Positions 34,313 through 49,331 of a DNA stretch of 64,000 nt are shown here, one piece after another. Position 1 is the stretch's first letter, and every line of letters begins with the position of its first letter. The stretch spans positions 788,881 to 852,880 of the forward strand of contig FJOG01000006.1 of assembly GCA_900073065.1 (NCBI GenBank). The letters run 5' to 3'. The notes beneath the pieces were generated by a model, which saw only the letters and a program-made list of their open reading frames with translations, did not search any database and had not been told where the DNA came from. Position numbers and translations under genes: made by a program. Origin of the DNA: Phialocephala subalpina. Its lineage: Eukaryota; Ascomycota; Leotiomycetes; Helotiales; Mollisiaceae.

Positions 34313-35171
34313 ATGCTTGATAACGCGAATCCAACGATCCTGAGTGTGTCGGAGCTTCCCACACGTAGGCAAAGACGTCAGAGAAAGGAACAGCCCAAGA
34401 AAGGCGGAATCAGGGACATGTTCTATGGGAAGCCAGAGTGGGAGATGGATCCATACTATACGTTAGACTACTCCGACGTAGACTCTGACGATTCGGCCAT
34501 AGAACCCATCGATGAACAAGAGATCTATGGTGAGTTTATCCAATATTGAGCATGCTTCATCCTGCATTTCTCAAACCTCCCCATGGACAGTTTGTCGTGC
34601 CGTTCCATGGGAGTTCCAATGGTTGCCAGTGGCAATTTCAGTTATATTTAGCTACGGAATCTTATTATTAAACTTTGTTTGTTTCAGCAAGAAATATCCG
34701 ATGTGTTTGTTGTACTGTTTCGTGGGCAACTGGAGAACCTGGGGCGGTTTTTGACGATCTGACGACTGATGTTTCATAGACCTCATTGCCCCAATATCTG
34801 ACCCTGAACACCCTCTATCACTCGAGTCACTTGGGGTAGTCAAGCTTCAAGACGTCCACCTCATCTCGCCACCAAATCTCACGAATCCCGCTGCTCTCTC
34901 GCGCGTCCTTGTCGAGCTCACCCCTACCGTCTCGCACTGTTCACTCGCAACTGTCATTGGTCTTGGCGTCCGTGTTCGTTTGGAACAAGCTTTGCCTCCA
35001 AGTTTCCGGGTCGAGGTCAAAATAAAAAAGGATACGCATGGACAAGCCGAGGAGGTCAATAAGCAACTTGCAGATAAGGAGAGGGTTGCAGCCGCCCTAG
35101 AGAACAAGAGCCTCATGGGGATATTGAGGAAGATGATGCAACCTTGCATGGAATCGCTAGAATCTGAATAA
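34313..35171 (+). CDS. CIA2: MIP18-family cytosolic Fe-S cluster targeting protein (CIA2)
   Basis: Two exons, 34313-34529 and 34780-35171, give 202 aa. CIA2/CIAO2 proteins are part of the complex that hands iron-sulfur clusters to cytosolic and nuclear apoproteins. The conserved domain runs from about residue 70: DLIAPISDPEHPLSLESLGV, then LTPTVSHCSLATVIGLGVRV with the reactive cysteine in HCSLAT, then NKQLADKERVAAALENK. The N-terminal 70 residues are charged and acidic (DYSDVDSDDSAIEPIDEQEI), as usual in fungi. The intron is 250 nt. The frame remains open upstream to 34007, but family alignments favour the ATG at 34313. Confidence 0.93.
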
Positions 35172-37250
35172 TACCTTCTATACGACACGGTTCCTCTTGT
35201 GTGCATAACAGCGTTGATCTTTCAATAGTTCGAGTACGTGTATATACCTGTTATACCTCCACAGCCAGGGTTTCGGTCTTCTAGAAGAGGCAAACGTTGA
35301 GTGCCAAATTATACTTTCATGGAACATTTCCAAGGCTATATCGGTTTCATCCCTGGGTATATCATCTACCCCAGTCAACCAGGCATGAGATTGCGGCAAT
35401 CGCCATCTGCACTGATTCTGCATCGAACACCCATGGCCCTGTCGCCTGCAACCCCGTCGCATTCGGTCACATCCTTGGCAAATCGACGCTCTCATCGATC
35501 GCCACAACCGCACAATGCCCCTGATCCCTCCCAACCAGCAACATTAGACGAAATCAGCGTCACTTTTCGTCGTAGCCAATGATCACAGCTGCCACTCCAA
35601 AGAATAACCCTGTGACGAATCAGGGCATCATTCCTTTCCCAGCACACCAAAGTCTCGGCCCCACCTCATCGTCTCCATGCTTGAAAATGGTGCCCTTGTG
35701 CGTGCGGTGTCCCAAGAGAATTTGTCCCCTGCTGATGCCATGCCACGCCAAGTTGAACACTGGCCGTTGACCCACGGACGGATTATTTAATTGAGCGGCC
35801 TATTTGGTCAATAATCACTTGCACACTAAACCCGAAATTCGAAAAAATTATTAAAAATTGTGAACCCGAGTTCCCCTCTCGTCCCCTCCCGTGCAACTCC
35901 ACCTCTGGCATCAGGGTCTTCACATCTTCCACCATGGCACCACCACCCAGGATTCCAGGAAGATTGAAGAGACCTCGGTGATTTAAGGCGTCATTATTCA
36001 CACGCTACAGCACACCTCCCATCATCTCCCACTTACGCGGCCCCTCACCAGCCCTGCCATTCCACAGATATCTCCTGTACAAAATCGATAAACACCAGCC
36101 GCCAAAGCCCTGACTCTCCTCCCCGCCTATACTCCACGATTTAAGGGTCTTGTCTCTCTTTCTTCCCAGGGTACCTGATCACTAATGCGAGCTGGTACAA
36201 CGGGTGCCCGTTAGACGCGAGAAGAAATGAGATAAGCATAAACCTGATACGACGGACACGACGGCTACGACAAAGGTTTGCCAAGGCACGAAAACGGCTT
36301 TACAAAGTGTGGACGGCCGACCCAGTGAGGAGGATGTGGCGTCAGTCCACGTGTGCTGTGCCACTACAAGCTACAGTACCACGCCGCACAAATATCAAAC
36401 AAAAAAGTTAGAAAACAATAAAGCATCAATTTCCAGGGACTTGGTAATATGAGCCTCAATATAGCTTTATCTTAAAGAAACGAAATGGGTGTACGCGGCC
36501 TTCCATTATTCCATGACATTTCCATCTCGAGCTTCTCGAATAACGAGAAGAAAATACGAAGAATTATTGGCAATTAATTTACCTAGTGAAGTGCAATAAT
36601 CGTAGCAAGAGGTGAAGATTGTCCAGTAAGTATTGATTCGGAACCTATTTCCTGGGATGCGGATGAGGGTGCGGGTTTGAGTTTTGCGTTACTCAAGCCC
36701 GGTTAACGTTCTGCTTGCCCGCGAACCTGCAAGCAGGGCCACAAACTGGCATGAGAAGATGAGGACATGCAGAAGCAAGCGTGGACTAGCGAGAACTAGC
36801 GAACGCAATGGTCATGTACTGCACTGTACGCTGCATGTACACGGTACATCTGTGAGGTTCGGCGGATATGGCAGTTCGGCGTTCCCGTAAGGCAATGCAT
36901 AAAGGGGAATCCAATCACTTGGAGATTAGGGCGACCCTGTCAGCATCTGCTGACATCGTCGAAGAGGAAGTTACCAAGGTCCAAGGTCGTTCCGCATTGC
37001 TTTCCAGATTGTGAGATATGAGAGAAGTGACTTCTAGAACAGATTTGCAATTAGGGTTTCGTAACGGCCGCCAAAAGATGGTGTCCACCGCCGTTTCTTC
37101 CCTTCGTTTTGTTTGGTCTAGGAACTAGCTATCCTACACATGCCGCCCTACATTGACAGAATAACGCCGAAAAGATCCCCAGCTTCGTTCGAATCGAGAT
37201 CATGCAATGCCAACTCCCAAGAACACATCTATCATTCGCTGCACTTTTAT
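35172..37250. other. Convergent gene-free region
   Basis: About 2 kb between the 3' ends of CIA2 and SNU114. No coding or RNA gene is recognised. Long for a convergent spacer here. Confidence 0.4.
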
Positions 37251-40200
37251 TTACCCATCCAATAAACCACTTTCTTTCAAAGAGGAGAACAGCTCTGGCT
37301 CGAGGAACTTGGCAACGCTAACATCTTCGCTCAAACCCTTTCTCCTCCTTGTCTTCAAGACGAAATCTCTCGCTGTCGCTTGGGCACTGGCTGGCTCTAG
37401 TGGTCTCAAGATGACGTCCTTATCGAGGGGATCTCCAGGAACGATGCTCCAACGGTCGAACACCAAGCTGACCGTGGCCTGACCCTGGGTATGGATGCGA
37501 AGATCGGTTTCGAAGCCGAACGAATCGATGACCGGAATGAGACCACTGACACGATACAGAGGTGTACCGGCAATTGGACCATCTGATAAGACGTGACCTC
37601 GACGGCGGGCGAGAACAGTGTACAGTGAGGTGACCGAGTCTGCAGGTCCGGTCATGGAACATGAGAAGACGGGCTCCATCAGTCGTGGAGAAGCCATCAA
37701 GAACGACGAGTAGCAGGCGCGTCGGGAAGTGGGGATGATTTGGCCGCCTCCCCGGAAGATCGCTTCGGGAGCCAATGTAACGTCCATGATCTTGAACCTG
37801 CCATTTCGGATTGCTACAAGGATGTCAGAAAGGAACATTCGGAACGGCGGTATTACTAGCCAATGATAGGCTGTTCGAGTGCGAACTTCACCGCTCTAGA
37901 TCTTTGACAAGAAAACGCGGAATCGAGATCTATGAAAGAGGGGGTCACTCACGTTCTTCACACAACGGGCCTTCTCGAGTTGCCCAACTGAAACCCTGGC
38001 GAATCGTATCCCTGACACTCAGTAAAAGTTTCTTGTCCACCTAGTGCTGGTCAGCTTTTGAGTTCTTCCACAGTCTGAGCGGATCATATGACTTACTTCT
38101 GACGGCAAAGTATCATCTTGAAGGATGTTTGGTCCCAGTTCGTCGGGTCCAAAAGCCCAAATGCTTCTAGAAGCAAGCAGGTCCCAGCCATAGTTCTCTT
38201 CGAAGAACTTACCGATGACACGATTGGGGCTTTTGATGCTGACCTTTCCACTCTCGATGTCCTCCGCGATACCCTGGTCTAACGGCTCGGCGACCATAGT
38301 GATCTTGTTCTTCTTATTCGGCGTCTGAGCATAGCATTTGATGGCTGACGTCTCAACTACCGTCTCGCAGAATCGCGTTACTGGATCGGAGACTTTTATT
38401 TCCATCTCAGCGTACAGCCGGCGCAGGTCGTGCAGAACGCAATCCATGTAGAGCTCTCCCGTGCCGAGTATGATATGTTCCCCGGATTCTTCCACCTTCG
38501 TCGTGATTAGCGGATAGCTCTTGTTAATTTTTCTGAGGCCATCCAACATCTTCGGGAGCTCCGACGGATTGATCGGTTCGACAGCAACCTTGAATACCGA
38601 TTCTGTGAAATGTGTAATTGGCTTGAAGATGTAGGCATCTTCTCCTCCAGGTAAAACAGGAGGAACCAATGTGGCAGACTTGACAATGGAATTATCAACA
38701 CCACCCAACATCACCCAGTTGCCAGCCGGAACGCCGTCGGTGGGAATACTGTACCGTGTTTCAGCAATCCAAACGTCAGAGATGGTCGCCATGCTCATGT
38801 CTTCTTCGTCGTCGATTGAGTACCCTTCACCAAGGACTCTGACCTGGGATCCAGGTGTGGCCGTTCCGCTCATGACTCTTCCAAACGAATGGAATCCTTT
38901 GGCATCGCTAGTGTTGAACAGTTTGGTGATTTGAACCACAAGTGGCCCATCTTGATCACACTCTTTCATTGCTTGTGCAACAGCGGTATCCAGGGGCCCA
39001 GTGTAATACCTCTCGACCTTGCTGGTAGCCGCTTCGACCGGGGAAGGGATGTGCTCAACAATCATGTCGACAAAGCCATTTGATCCACCAAAGAACTGTT
39101 CGCAAACAAGTTTCAGAAGTACCTTGGCGTCCATCTTGTATTGTGACGGCTTGAGTGTGATACCAAGCGAACCAAGAGTATCCTTCAAATCCTCGGGACT
39201 TTCGCTGATGGTGTGGGAGTATAGCTTGTATATTGGCTCGAGAATAAAGTTCACGAAAGATCTCTTAGACCGCTCCTCGGTACCTTTCCGTGTGAATGAT
39301 CGTTTCTTGGGATTGTAAAAGATGTCACCCCATAACCGGCGAGCAAATTCTGGCACATTTATGCCTGGAGAGCTTTTGTTTCTGGGAGGATAGTTCTGTG
39401 CATACATCTTGGCGAAAGATTGTAGAGTGAAACACCATCCCATACTACTGCAAGCAAAGAGGACATTGCCCTTCTCTGGGCTGAGCCTTCTCTTTTCCCC
39501 TTGACCAGGTAGCGTGTTCTCAATGACAGTGTTGACCTCTTCAATGACATGCTTGAGCTTGAAATAAGCGTCAGTCGGAGGCAGCTTTAGCTCTAGGATC
39601 AATCGATCCATCTTGTTGACCACGAGCGTCATAGAGAGACCTTCCAGAACCGCGTGCTTGATTATCTGCTCTGTGTTGACCTGCACTCCTTCCACGACAT
39701 CGACAACGAGCACAACACCATCGACAAGTCGTAGTGACGAAGCGACCTCATCCACGAAGTTGACATGGCCTGGTGTGTCGAGTATGTTCAAGAGATGCGA
39801 CTTCCCCTGGGTACTTTGCAATACCAAACTCATTGGCGCCGATTTGATGGAAATCCCGCGCTCGCGTTCCAACACATGGACATCGGTATAACGTAGTTGC
39901 TCGTCTCGCTTCTTGCCAGTCTTCTTCTCCAGTCGGTCTGTAATATCGTGGGTCTCTAACACTAACATGTCCATAAGCGCGGTTTTGCCATGATGAAGAT
40001 GTCCAGCAAAGGCAACATTTCGTATTTGTTCGGGAAAGTTCATAAGATCCGTCATAAAACTTCGCTCGTAGAAGATTGGAGGCAGGTCGGCTTCCTGTAT
40101 TGTGAACTTCTTCTTCTCGACGGGTGCGATGATCGGTTGGGTCAACGGCTGAGCATCCTCCTCCTGCACCATAGTTTCGACATCTTCGCCGTATACTTGC

Positions 40201-40520
40201 TGAGCTGTGGGATAGTACTGCTTGTCTTCGTGTAATATGACCGCATTTGAAGGACCTTCGTCTAGAGAAGCAGTCAGTTCCGCAGTCTTGAGAGAGTCGC
40301 ATAACATCTTACCATCCAATTCCATCAGCTCCTGGCCTGTTGCTTCAGGCGCCTCCTCAGGGTAGTCTTCATCGTAGACGTAGGCACCCGCATCAATGCC
40401 ATGTTGGCTGTCGTCCTCAGATTCTTCAGCTTCGCCGATGAAGTTTCCGAACCTATATAATCATTAGAAAGGGTTTCCAATACAGATGGGGATTTCTTAC
40501 TCGTCATAGAGGTCATCCAT
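37251..40520 (-). CDS. SNU114: U5 snRNP GTPase Snu114 (EFTUD2)
   Basis: Five exons: 40520-40501, 40452-40313, 40261-38097, 38040-37953 and 37813-37251, giving 991 aa, the normal length. Snu114 is the EF-2-like GTPase of the U5 snRNP that controls Brr2 and spliceosome activation. The acidic N-terminus [17 protein letters not shown] is diagnostic. G1 is [13 protein letters not shown]3 [11 protein letters not shown] and G4 NKMDR. Domain II ([19 protein letters not shown]) and domains III-V follow, with [14 protein letters not shown] and [18 protein letters not shown]. The 51-nt second intron is a multiple of three and lacks a stop, so its retention would add 17 residues. Promoter lies in the 699-bp spacer shared with the thiolase gene. 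Confidence 0.97.
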
Positions 40521-41219
40521 CCTGATTGAGATTACAAAAGGGAAATGGTCGCTCGAAATCGCAAATGCGCCTCTCGTCACAAGCTTCAACGTTTTGGTCG
40601 CGAAAACGTTAGTGCGCTAGTCTCCAGCCTCGTGGGTGGGAATAATATATGATACGATTACACCCACAAAGACTGGATTTTGGAACGTTACCAAGGTCCA
40701 GAAGCTGCACATATCCTTAATTTTCATTCATTCTTCAGGCTGAGACGCTTATTGAGTATTACAATTAATTTAAAAATACAGTATTGAGTTGCTAACTTCT
40801 AATATTTAAATTTTCGACAGGAGTGAGAACATCAAGGAGTATAATCTCACCCGCCAGCCTCAAGAACCCCTCCATTTCTCACGCGACTCTGCAGCAGCTA
40901 CCTTAAGGCCAGTTTTTTGTGTAGAAAGTTGGGATCAATTGGAGATTACTTTTGAATGTCTGAGTTCTACTAGGTAGTTTGGTATTTTATCTCAAGTTTC
41001 TATGTCTTCCTTCCCCTCACATCTAGGCCAATCGCGAGGAAAGTGGTACCTGATTTTAGCGCCGCTGCGAGGCGGTGAACTTTGTTGAGGCTTCATTTCA
41101 TTTCAAAATATTTCCCTTTTTTGTTGATTACTGATTTTTCCGCTCTTACCTGCCTTCAAGAGTCTCCTCCCCTAAAAACCCATACTTCAAACTTCCACAA
41201 TTAGTTCACAATTGCAACC
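40521..41219. promoter_or_regulatory. Divergent promoter region SNU114 / thiolase
   Basis: 699 bp between head-to-head starts. The half nearer the thiolase has CT-rich tracts typical of strong fungal promoters. No defined factor site is asserted. Confidence 0.4.
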
Positions 41220-42579
<1,360 letters not shown>

Positions 42580-43205
42580 ATATCCCGTCTGTTAGCAGAA
42601 TTCACATAAATAAGCTATAATAATACAGCCACGAATCACGACAACAAACCGATACTTGTTCTTAGTTCTGGTGACGATACTATGTGCGATTTTTCGGGGC
42701 CTGTTATAAGTGTTCACCGATTGCTTCCACTGTATATGCCAAGCGGGGTCCAAATCTTGTGATTACTTGCTCGTGAATCTAGGCCATTACCAAGAACATA
42801 CCAAACACTGCTTTTCCTTACTCGAAGGAAGTACTGGGATGATATTTTGCAAGGCTGAGATGGGCTCATGCGAGGCTGACAAGCAGCCTGATTAACGTTC
42901 AGCCCGATTTTAAGAACCCACCCCGTGGCTTGCAAGAAAATTCAGCTCCACGAGAGCCTGTATTTAAAACGTTGACGGGCATTTTGAAGTGCTTTCACAT
43001 TGCAATGAAATCGACCTTCGGATTTAGCTTTTGTCAGCCTTGTCTTATCGGCACGCTAGCCTTATCAGAGCTATCGTGAAAAAAAGTTCGAGGCGGGCAA
43101 ATCTACCAGACAACCAGCCAACATTTCCCACTCTCCTTTACCAATCTGCGAGTGTATGTCACCATCGAGAGGACATCAAACTGAACGGTGCATTGGAGGG
43201 TCAAA
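42580..43205. other. Spacer between thiolase and KRE33
   Basis: Thiolase 3' UTR and KRE33 promoter. No gene seen. Confidence 0.4.
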
Positions 43206-46200
43206 ATGGTGCAAAAGGCAGTGTGCGTAATCTCTCAGGACATTTTCAGACGCATATACTTCGAGAAAATAAACTAACTTGCTGTCAGAGACTCGCGCAT
43301 TCCAGCGCTGATTCGAAATGGCGTCCAAGAGAAGAAGCGTAGCTTCTTTGTGGTAGTAGGAGACCGGTCGAAGGATGTCATCGTGCATCTTCACTACATT
43401 ATGTCCAGCATGGACATGAAGCAGAATAAATCCGTGCTATGGGCATACAAGAAGGACCTTCTTGGATTTACCAGGTGCGCATATTCTACTTATAATTTTT
43501 GCGATTGAGGGACTGACAAACATGCTGCCAGTCATAGGAAGAAGCGCGAGAACAAGATCAAAAAGGAAATCAAACGAGGCATTCGAGAAGCCAATAGCGA
43601 GGACCCATTCGAGCTCTTCGTTTCCCTCCACAACATCCGCTATGTCTACTACAAGGAGACCGAGAAGATACTGGGAAACACTTACGGAATGTGTATTTTG
43701 CAAGACTTTGAAGCCATCACGCCCAATCTACTCGCGAGGACAATAGAGACGGTTGAAGGAGGAGGCCTAGTAGTCCTGCTATTGAAAGGAATGACCAGCT
43801 TGAAGCAGCTCTATACTCTGTCCATGGATATCCACTCTCGGTACCGGACCGAAGCACATGATGATGTTACTGCGAGGTTCAACGAGCGGTTCATATTGTC
43901 CTTAGGAGGATGCGAGTCGTGTCTGGTCATAGACGATGAACTCAACGTGCTGCCAATATCAGGTGGGAAGAACGTGAAGGCTCTACCGCCTCCTGATTTT
44001 GATGAACCAAAGACCGAGGTCCAGAAGGAATTGGACAGCATGAAGGAAGAGCTGCAAGATACACAACCAGTTGGTCCTCTGGTGACCTTAGCGAAGACTG
44101 TGGATCAGGCAAAAGCATTATTGACTTTCGTCGATGCTATTGCTGAGAAGACCTTAAGGAGTACGGTGACTCTGACTGCTGCCAGAGGTCGTGGAAAATC
44201 TGCTGCCCTTGGTGTTGCAGTTGCGGCAGCTGTAGCCCACGGATATAGTAACATCTTCATTACATCTCCCAGTCCAGAGAACTTGAAGACTCTGTTTGAG
44301 TTCATATTCAAGGGTTTTGATGCGCTGAGCTACTTGGACCACGAGGACTATTCTATCATCCAGTCTACGAATCCAGATTTCAAGAAGGCTATTGTAAGGG
44401 TGAACATCCATCGTCAGCATCGACAAACTATTCAGTACATCAGACCTCAAGATGCTCATGTTCTTGGCCAAGCTGAACTTCTGGTAATAGACGAAGCTGC
44501 GGCAATTCCTTTACCTTTAGTCAGGAAATTGATGGGTCCATACCTTGTGTTCATGGCTTCCACAATTAATGGCTACGAAGGCACTGGAAGATCATTGTCT
44601 CTGAAACTGATAAAGCAGCTCCGAGAGCAATCTGCAGGATTTTCGAAGACCAATGGAGACTCGGAATTGGCAGATCGCTCAACTGGGAAGGCTGCTAAGG
44701 TGCAGGACAATAGCTTTTCAGGTGGACGTCCATTGCGAGAGGTAACACTCTCAGAACCAATCCGATATGCAAAAGGCGATGCAGTCGAAAAGTGGCTGAA
44801 CACAGTATTGTGTCTCGATGCTACTCTACCACGGTCGAAATTGAACACTGTCCAAGGATGCCCAGATCCCGGACAATGCCAGCTTCTCAACGTCAATCGC
44901 GATACCCTCTTCTCATTCCACCCTCTTTCGGAAAAATTCTTGCAGCAAATGGTTGCCTTGTATGTTGCGAGTCATTACAAGAATACCCCCGACGATCTCC
45001 AACTTATGAGCGATGCTCCTGCACATGAGCTTTTCGTCCTTGTACCACCCGTCGAGGAAGATACCAAGCACCTTCCAGAGCCTTTGTGTGTTATTCAAGT
45101 AGCACTTGAAGGTCGCATCAGCAAAGAGAGCGTCATGAACAGCTTAAGCAGAGGCAAAAGAGCAACCGGCGATCTCATCCCCTGGATTGTCAGTCAGCAG
45201 TTCCAAGACGATGAGTTCGCTGGTCTATCTGGCGCTCGAATTGTGAGGATAGCAACAAACCCAGACTACGTTGGTATGGGATACGGGCGCAAAGCTATCG
45301 AGCTTCTCACGGACTTCTACGACGGGAAATTTGCGGATCTCAACGAGAACGCTACTGGAATCTTGGATATGAAGATCACGAGAGTTACCGATGCAGAGCT
45401 TGCAAATGCATCTCTGCTAGATGACGATATCAAGATTCGGGATATCCGAAAGTTACCTCCTCTTTTTACAAAATTGACTGAGAAGCGTCCGGACAATCTG
45501 GATTATGTTGGTGTCAGCTACGGACTGACAAAGCCATTACATAGATTCTGGCAGAAGGCCTCATTCGCTCCAGTTTACCTCAGACAGACACAGAACGAAC
45601 TTACCGGCGAGCACACCTGCGTCATGATCCGACCTATAGGAAGCGGAGACGACGTCGCTTGGTAAGCGAAGCCCCTTTTCCTACTTCAATTTCAGACCCC
45701 AATCATAAACACAATCAACTAACAATATCCAGGCTCGGCGCATTCTCCCGCGATTTCCACCTCCGATTCCTCAACCTCCTAAAATACCAATTCAAAGACT
45801 TCCCTTCCGTCCTCGCCCTCTCCATCGGCGAATCCGCAACAAAAGGCTCCATCCTCGACTCCTCCATTCGGGCCCCTCCCTTCTCAAAATCCGAACTCGA
45901 CCGTCTCCTCTCTCCTTACGATCTCAAACGCCTTGAATCATACGCAAACAATATGCTTGACTACCACGTCATTCTGGACCTCGTACCGCGTATCTCCATG
46001 GCTTATTTCACCGGCCCGTTGAAATCTTCGGTGAAGTTGACTGGTGTACAAGAAGCTATTTTGTTGGCAATTGGATTGCAGTGTAAGGAGTTTGCTGAGA
46101 TTGAGAAGGAGACGGAGTTGAGTTCTGTGCAGACGAGTCAGTTGTTGGCTATGTTTATCAAGATTATGAGGAAGATGAGTAGTCATTTTGGGACCTTGGT

Positions 46201-46682
46201 GAGTGGTGCGCATGAGGCAGATATGCCGGCGAGGGATACGATCGGTGTCAGTAGGGCGGATGCAAGCGGTGCTCATGATGACGAGGTTGTTGATGATCGA
46301 TTCGTCGCTCTAGAAACTGGTCTAGAAGAGGAACTTGAAGAGGGTGGTGACGAGGCTATGAAGGCTTTGAGGGAGAAGCAGAGGGAGTTGATTGATGCTC
46401 TGCCGTTAGACCAGTAAGTTTCTCATACCACAAAACTTATCAAACGCTAACCATTTCACCAGATACGAAATCGAAGAAGGGGCGCCAGGCTGGGCAGATG
46501 CCGAGAAACAGGTTCTCACCGCTTCGAAACACGGCCAGAAGAACCCTGTCGTGAGTGTCAAGAGTTCGAAGTCCAAAAGGAAAGCGGGCGAGAGTGCAGC
46601 AGAGATCTACGAACAGGAACTTGGCGAAAAGGCGCATAAAAAGGTGAAAAAGGACAAGGGGTCCAAAAAGAATAAGTCGTGA
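43206..46682 (+). CDS. KRE33: RNA cytidine acetyltransferase KRE33/NAT10
   Basis: Five exons: 43206-43222, 43289-43474, 43532-45661, 45733-46413 and 46463-46682, giving 1077 aa. This nucleolar enzyme makes N4-acetylcytidine in 18S rRNA and, with Tan1, in tRNA-Ser and tRNA-Leu, and is needed for small-subunit assembly. The start MVQKAVDSRIPALIRNGVQ is conserved. An ATPase/helicase module has Walker A ARGRGKSAALG and Walker B VIDEAAAIPLPL. A GNAT domain has GARIVRIATNPDYVGMGYG. The basic C-terminal tail ends KVKKDKGSKKNKS, a nucleolar-type signal. The 17-nt first exon was taken because it supplies the expected N-terminus after a GTGCGT donor. Confidence 0.96.
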
Positions 46683-47953
46683 CCAGGTCTTGTAGATAGG
46701 AGTTTGGTGTGATTAGCATCGTTTGCATGGACAAATCAGATACATTGTCAAGTAGCATTTACAAGCTTGATGACTATTGAAAGTGGAGCTTTAGGAGAGA
46801 GGACTTTTTCTAACATTCCATTTTTATCGGATCTAACTTGCCCAATCTCTATATATCACTGCTCCTCTCTGGGGACTTCTCACACTCAGCGAACAATTCA
46901 TACTACATGAGAGATTTTGGTACTCCCTCTCTTAGTCGTTTTCTATTGATGCAAATTCCTTGTAAAAGGTCCGTTCTCTTGCTGGACAATTTTGAGCGGA
47001 AATATGTCCGAAGTGGATTTCATAAAGTACAGACTTTCAACAAAGTGCTGACTTATCCCTGATCATTGAACTTGCTTCAAGTACGATGTAATGTTCCTCA
47101 AGCTTTGAGTTTGATTACCCGATCGGACAGCAGTCTTATCTCCGAACTAGCAGGAATTTTTGAGTTCAAACCTCGTCTGTGGGGTTTCACCAACCTTTCA
47201 ACCATAAAACTTTGACAGCATCACAACCTACCAAAAAACGAGCTAGAACACCCCCGCATGAGCTTGCTCCAGATCTCAATCACGACTTCTCCTGAAGGCT
47301 GCATCGTATTTTTCTTACAAGCAAGGACAAGCTGCAGCATGCAGGCCACAGTGGGCTCGTCAGACCACCAGCCATCTGAATCGCCTTTGAGGGGGATCAG
47401 CATCGCCACCCCGGGACCCTGCTGCAGGAAGGAATTATGAGTGGGGAGATATCGAGGACCCTGTCTTTTCTGAAGATCCCAACGGCCATCGACTCGACAA
47501 ATTCTGCAACTTTACATGAAAATCCCCGCGATCAGCGTCGCAGAAGGGTCCAGACGAAGATGAGAACATCTCCTCCTTTTTCACACGAGAATGCTCACTA
47601 ATGAGACGTAACTTCGGTAAAGGTGTTCTGGTGAGAAAAGCCAGAAGGAGCATGCTGTCCTTATTTGGCCTGCGCACAAGATGTGACAGGAAGGATAGCG
47701 CCACTGCCGTCACTTGCATCCATGATGGGATCTCAAACTGACCATTTTCAAAGAAATCCATGCATTATGTCCCATGCTCAGCGCCCTACGCTGGCTAATA
47801 TACACTTGATGCAGTCGATGCCGCAGAAGCAGATCTATAAGCGCCTAGCCCTCCCAGTCATCATAGAAATCCCATGCACAATCATCTCTCCCCCAAGAAG
47901 AACCCTCCCATGACCCGGTAGAATTCTGTCCGCCACTTCGTAGAATAGGTGAC
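46683..47953. other. Convergent gene-free region
   Basis: 1.3 kb between the 3' ends of KRE33 and the next minus-strand gene. Only short frames. A minus-strand frame at 47435-47761 was considered and rejected. Confidence 0.4.
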
Positions 47954-48739
47954 TTAGATCGAAGATCGAGCCGTAGTACCTGGTAGGAAATTGACATAAG
48001 GCAAGGGGTAGCCAGTGTCATTGTCGATCCAATGATAACCATTATGAGCAGCGCGAGCCTTTGTGTTCATGTAGGTATAAATCTTCTTGCGTAGTTCGAT
48101 TGTATCGTCCTTTGATGATTCAACACCTGCCAACTCAAGTTGGAGGCACAATCTCCGAGTAGCAGCTTCAGCTTTATGACGCCAGTTCTCTTGTAGCTTG
48201 ATAGCTTGCTCCTAGGTAACAAGTCAGAATTCTACCTTGTAGTGGGTGAGCAAAAGTGAAACTTACCTTCATTGGTATAGAATTGTCACGGCGAGCACCA
48301 GCACGAGTAGTAGGATGATCAGCAGGCCGAGCCGAGCTGTTCCAGAATCGCTGAGCATACTGGACCTTGACGTGCGTTCCGGGACCACCAGGTTGTACCA
48401 AGACCTCCCAGAGTGCATGGTTGACAGCATTCTTGACCTCTCTACCAGCAAGGTTTTTACCACCAATGTGAGTGACCAACCAGTTGCGACGGGCTAGGGG
48501 TGGTAGATTAATGATGACCGTCTTTCCACGAAGACCACCACCTTGGAAGGAAGACAGCTTTCGGGTTTGAGCCATCGCCACTGAAGATATCAGCTTCATT
48601 CCCACACCTCCAGGTAGAATTATAACTTACTGTTGTGACGTTGGTAGTATTCTGGAAGTGATGTTGGTAGTGTTTCTGAGGTGAAGGTGAAGCGATATTG
48701 ATGGATTTGGGCTAAGCTTGGTCGAATTATGGCTTGCAT
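47954..48739 (-). CDS. Unrecognised protein, possibly mitochondrial
   Basis: Three exons, 48739-48631, 48580-48267 and 48211-47954, join with GTAAGT donors to 226 aa. The family is not recognised. From the first in-frame ATG the N-terminus MQAIIRPSLAQIHQYRF is basic and free of acids, like a mitochondrial presequence. The body has LSSFQGGGLRGKTVIINLPP, NWLVTHIGGKNLAGREVKNA and QPGGPGTHVKVQYAQRFW, followed by a basic stretch and a C-terminal helix EQAIKLQENWRHKAEAATRR. The frame is open further upstream without an ATG. An alternative start is the methionine pair MAMAQTRK at exon 2. It lies head to head with the exonuclease gene, and both are unusually rich in the TGGTA/TACCA motif. Confidence 0.6.
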
Positions 48740-49331
48740 AGGTTGCTGAGAAGGCTTCAAAGAGCAGATGAGGTGGTAGTATTCCCAGGTATCTTCATAC
48801 CAGGAAAAGGTTGAGGTTGTCAAGATGATGAAGAGATGGAGATAAAGAATTGACCTCTTGTGGTGAGGTGAAATAGCTTAACGAGGTGCCTACTGTGAAG
48901 GTGACTGCCAAACGTGGAAGTCGCGACTTCCTAAACTCAGTGAACTTTCTAACCTCAACACCGCGTCTTCCCTCTCAACTCCTCCAACGCATGACCACCA
49001 CAACACTTGAATGGTATAATCAAGTGGTGCTGGGGCTTCATATTGTACCAGTCATCCTGTTAGACGCGTCCACGGTGGTATTATCAAGCAGTACGCAACT
49101 GGATGACTCTGAGTGTCTCTCTGGTATGAACTTTCTCATCTCACCAATAATCGAGCTAATGGTGGTAGAATTACCACTCCATCCTTGGTGCTGGATGGTA
49201 GTGTTCCATGGTACCCAAACAGCGGACTTGATATCCATCTGGTATGAGATTTTCCTTGCATCCCACAGTCTGGTAGCTTCTAATAAGACTTCAGCCATCA
49301 ATCGAGCCTATGGTTGGTAGAATTTGACGGG
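48740..49331. promoter_or_regulatory. Divergent promoter dense in TGGTA motifs
   Basis: The 592 bp between the two divergent genes carry about thirteen TGGTA/TACCA pentamers; about one is expected by chance. Several extend to TGGTAGAATT or TGGTATNATT (for example near 49012, 49076, 49163 and 49315). From 49012 to 49315 the spacing is mostly 20-45 bp. They occur in both orientations. Confidence 0.45.

Noticed and set aside
47435..47761. Minus-strand frame of 108 codons after KRE33, considered as a lost PAS domain of the kinase
   Set aside because: No PAS-like pattern; orientation is opposite to the kinase.
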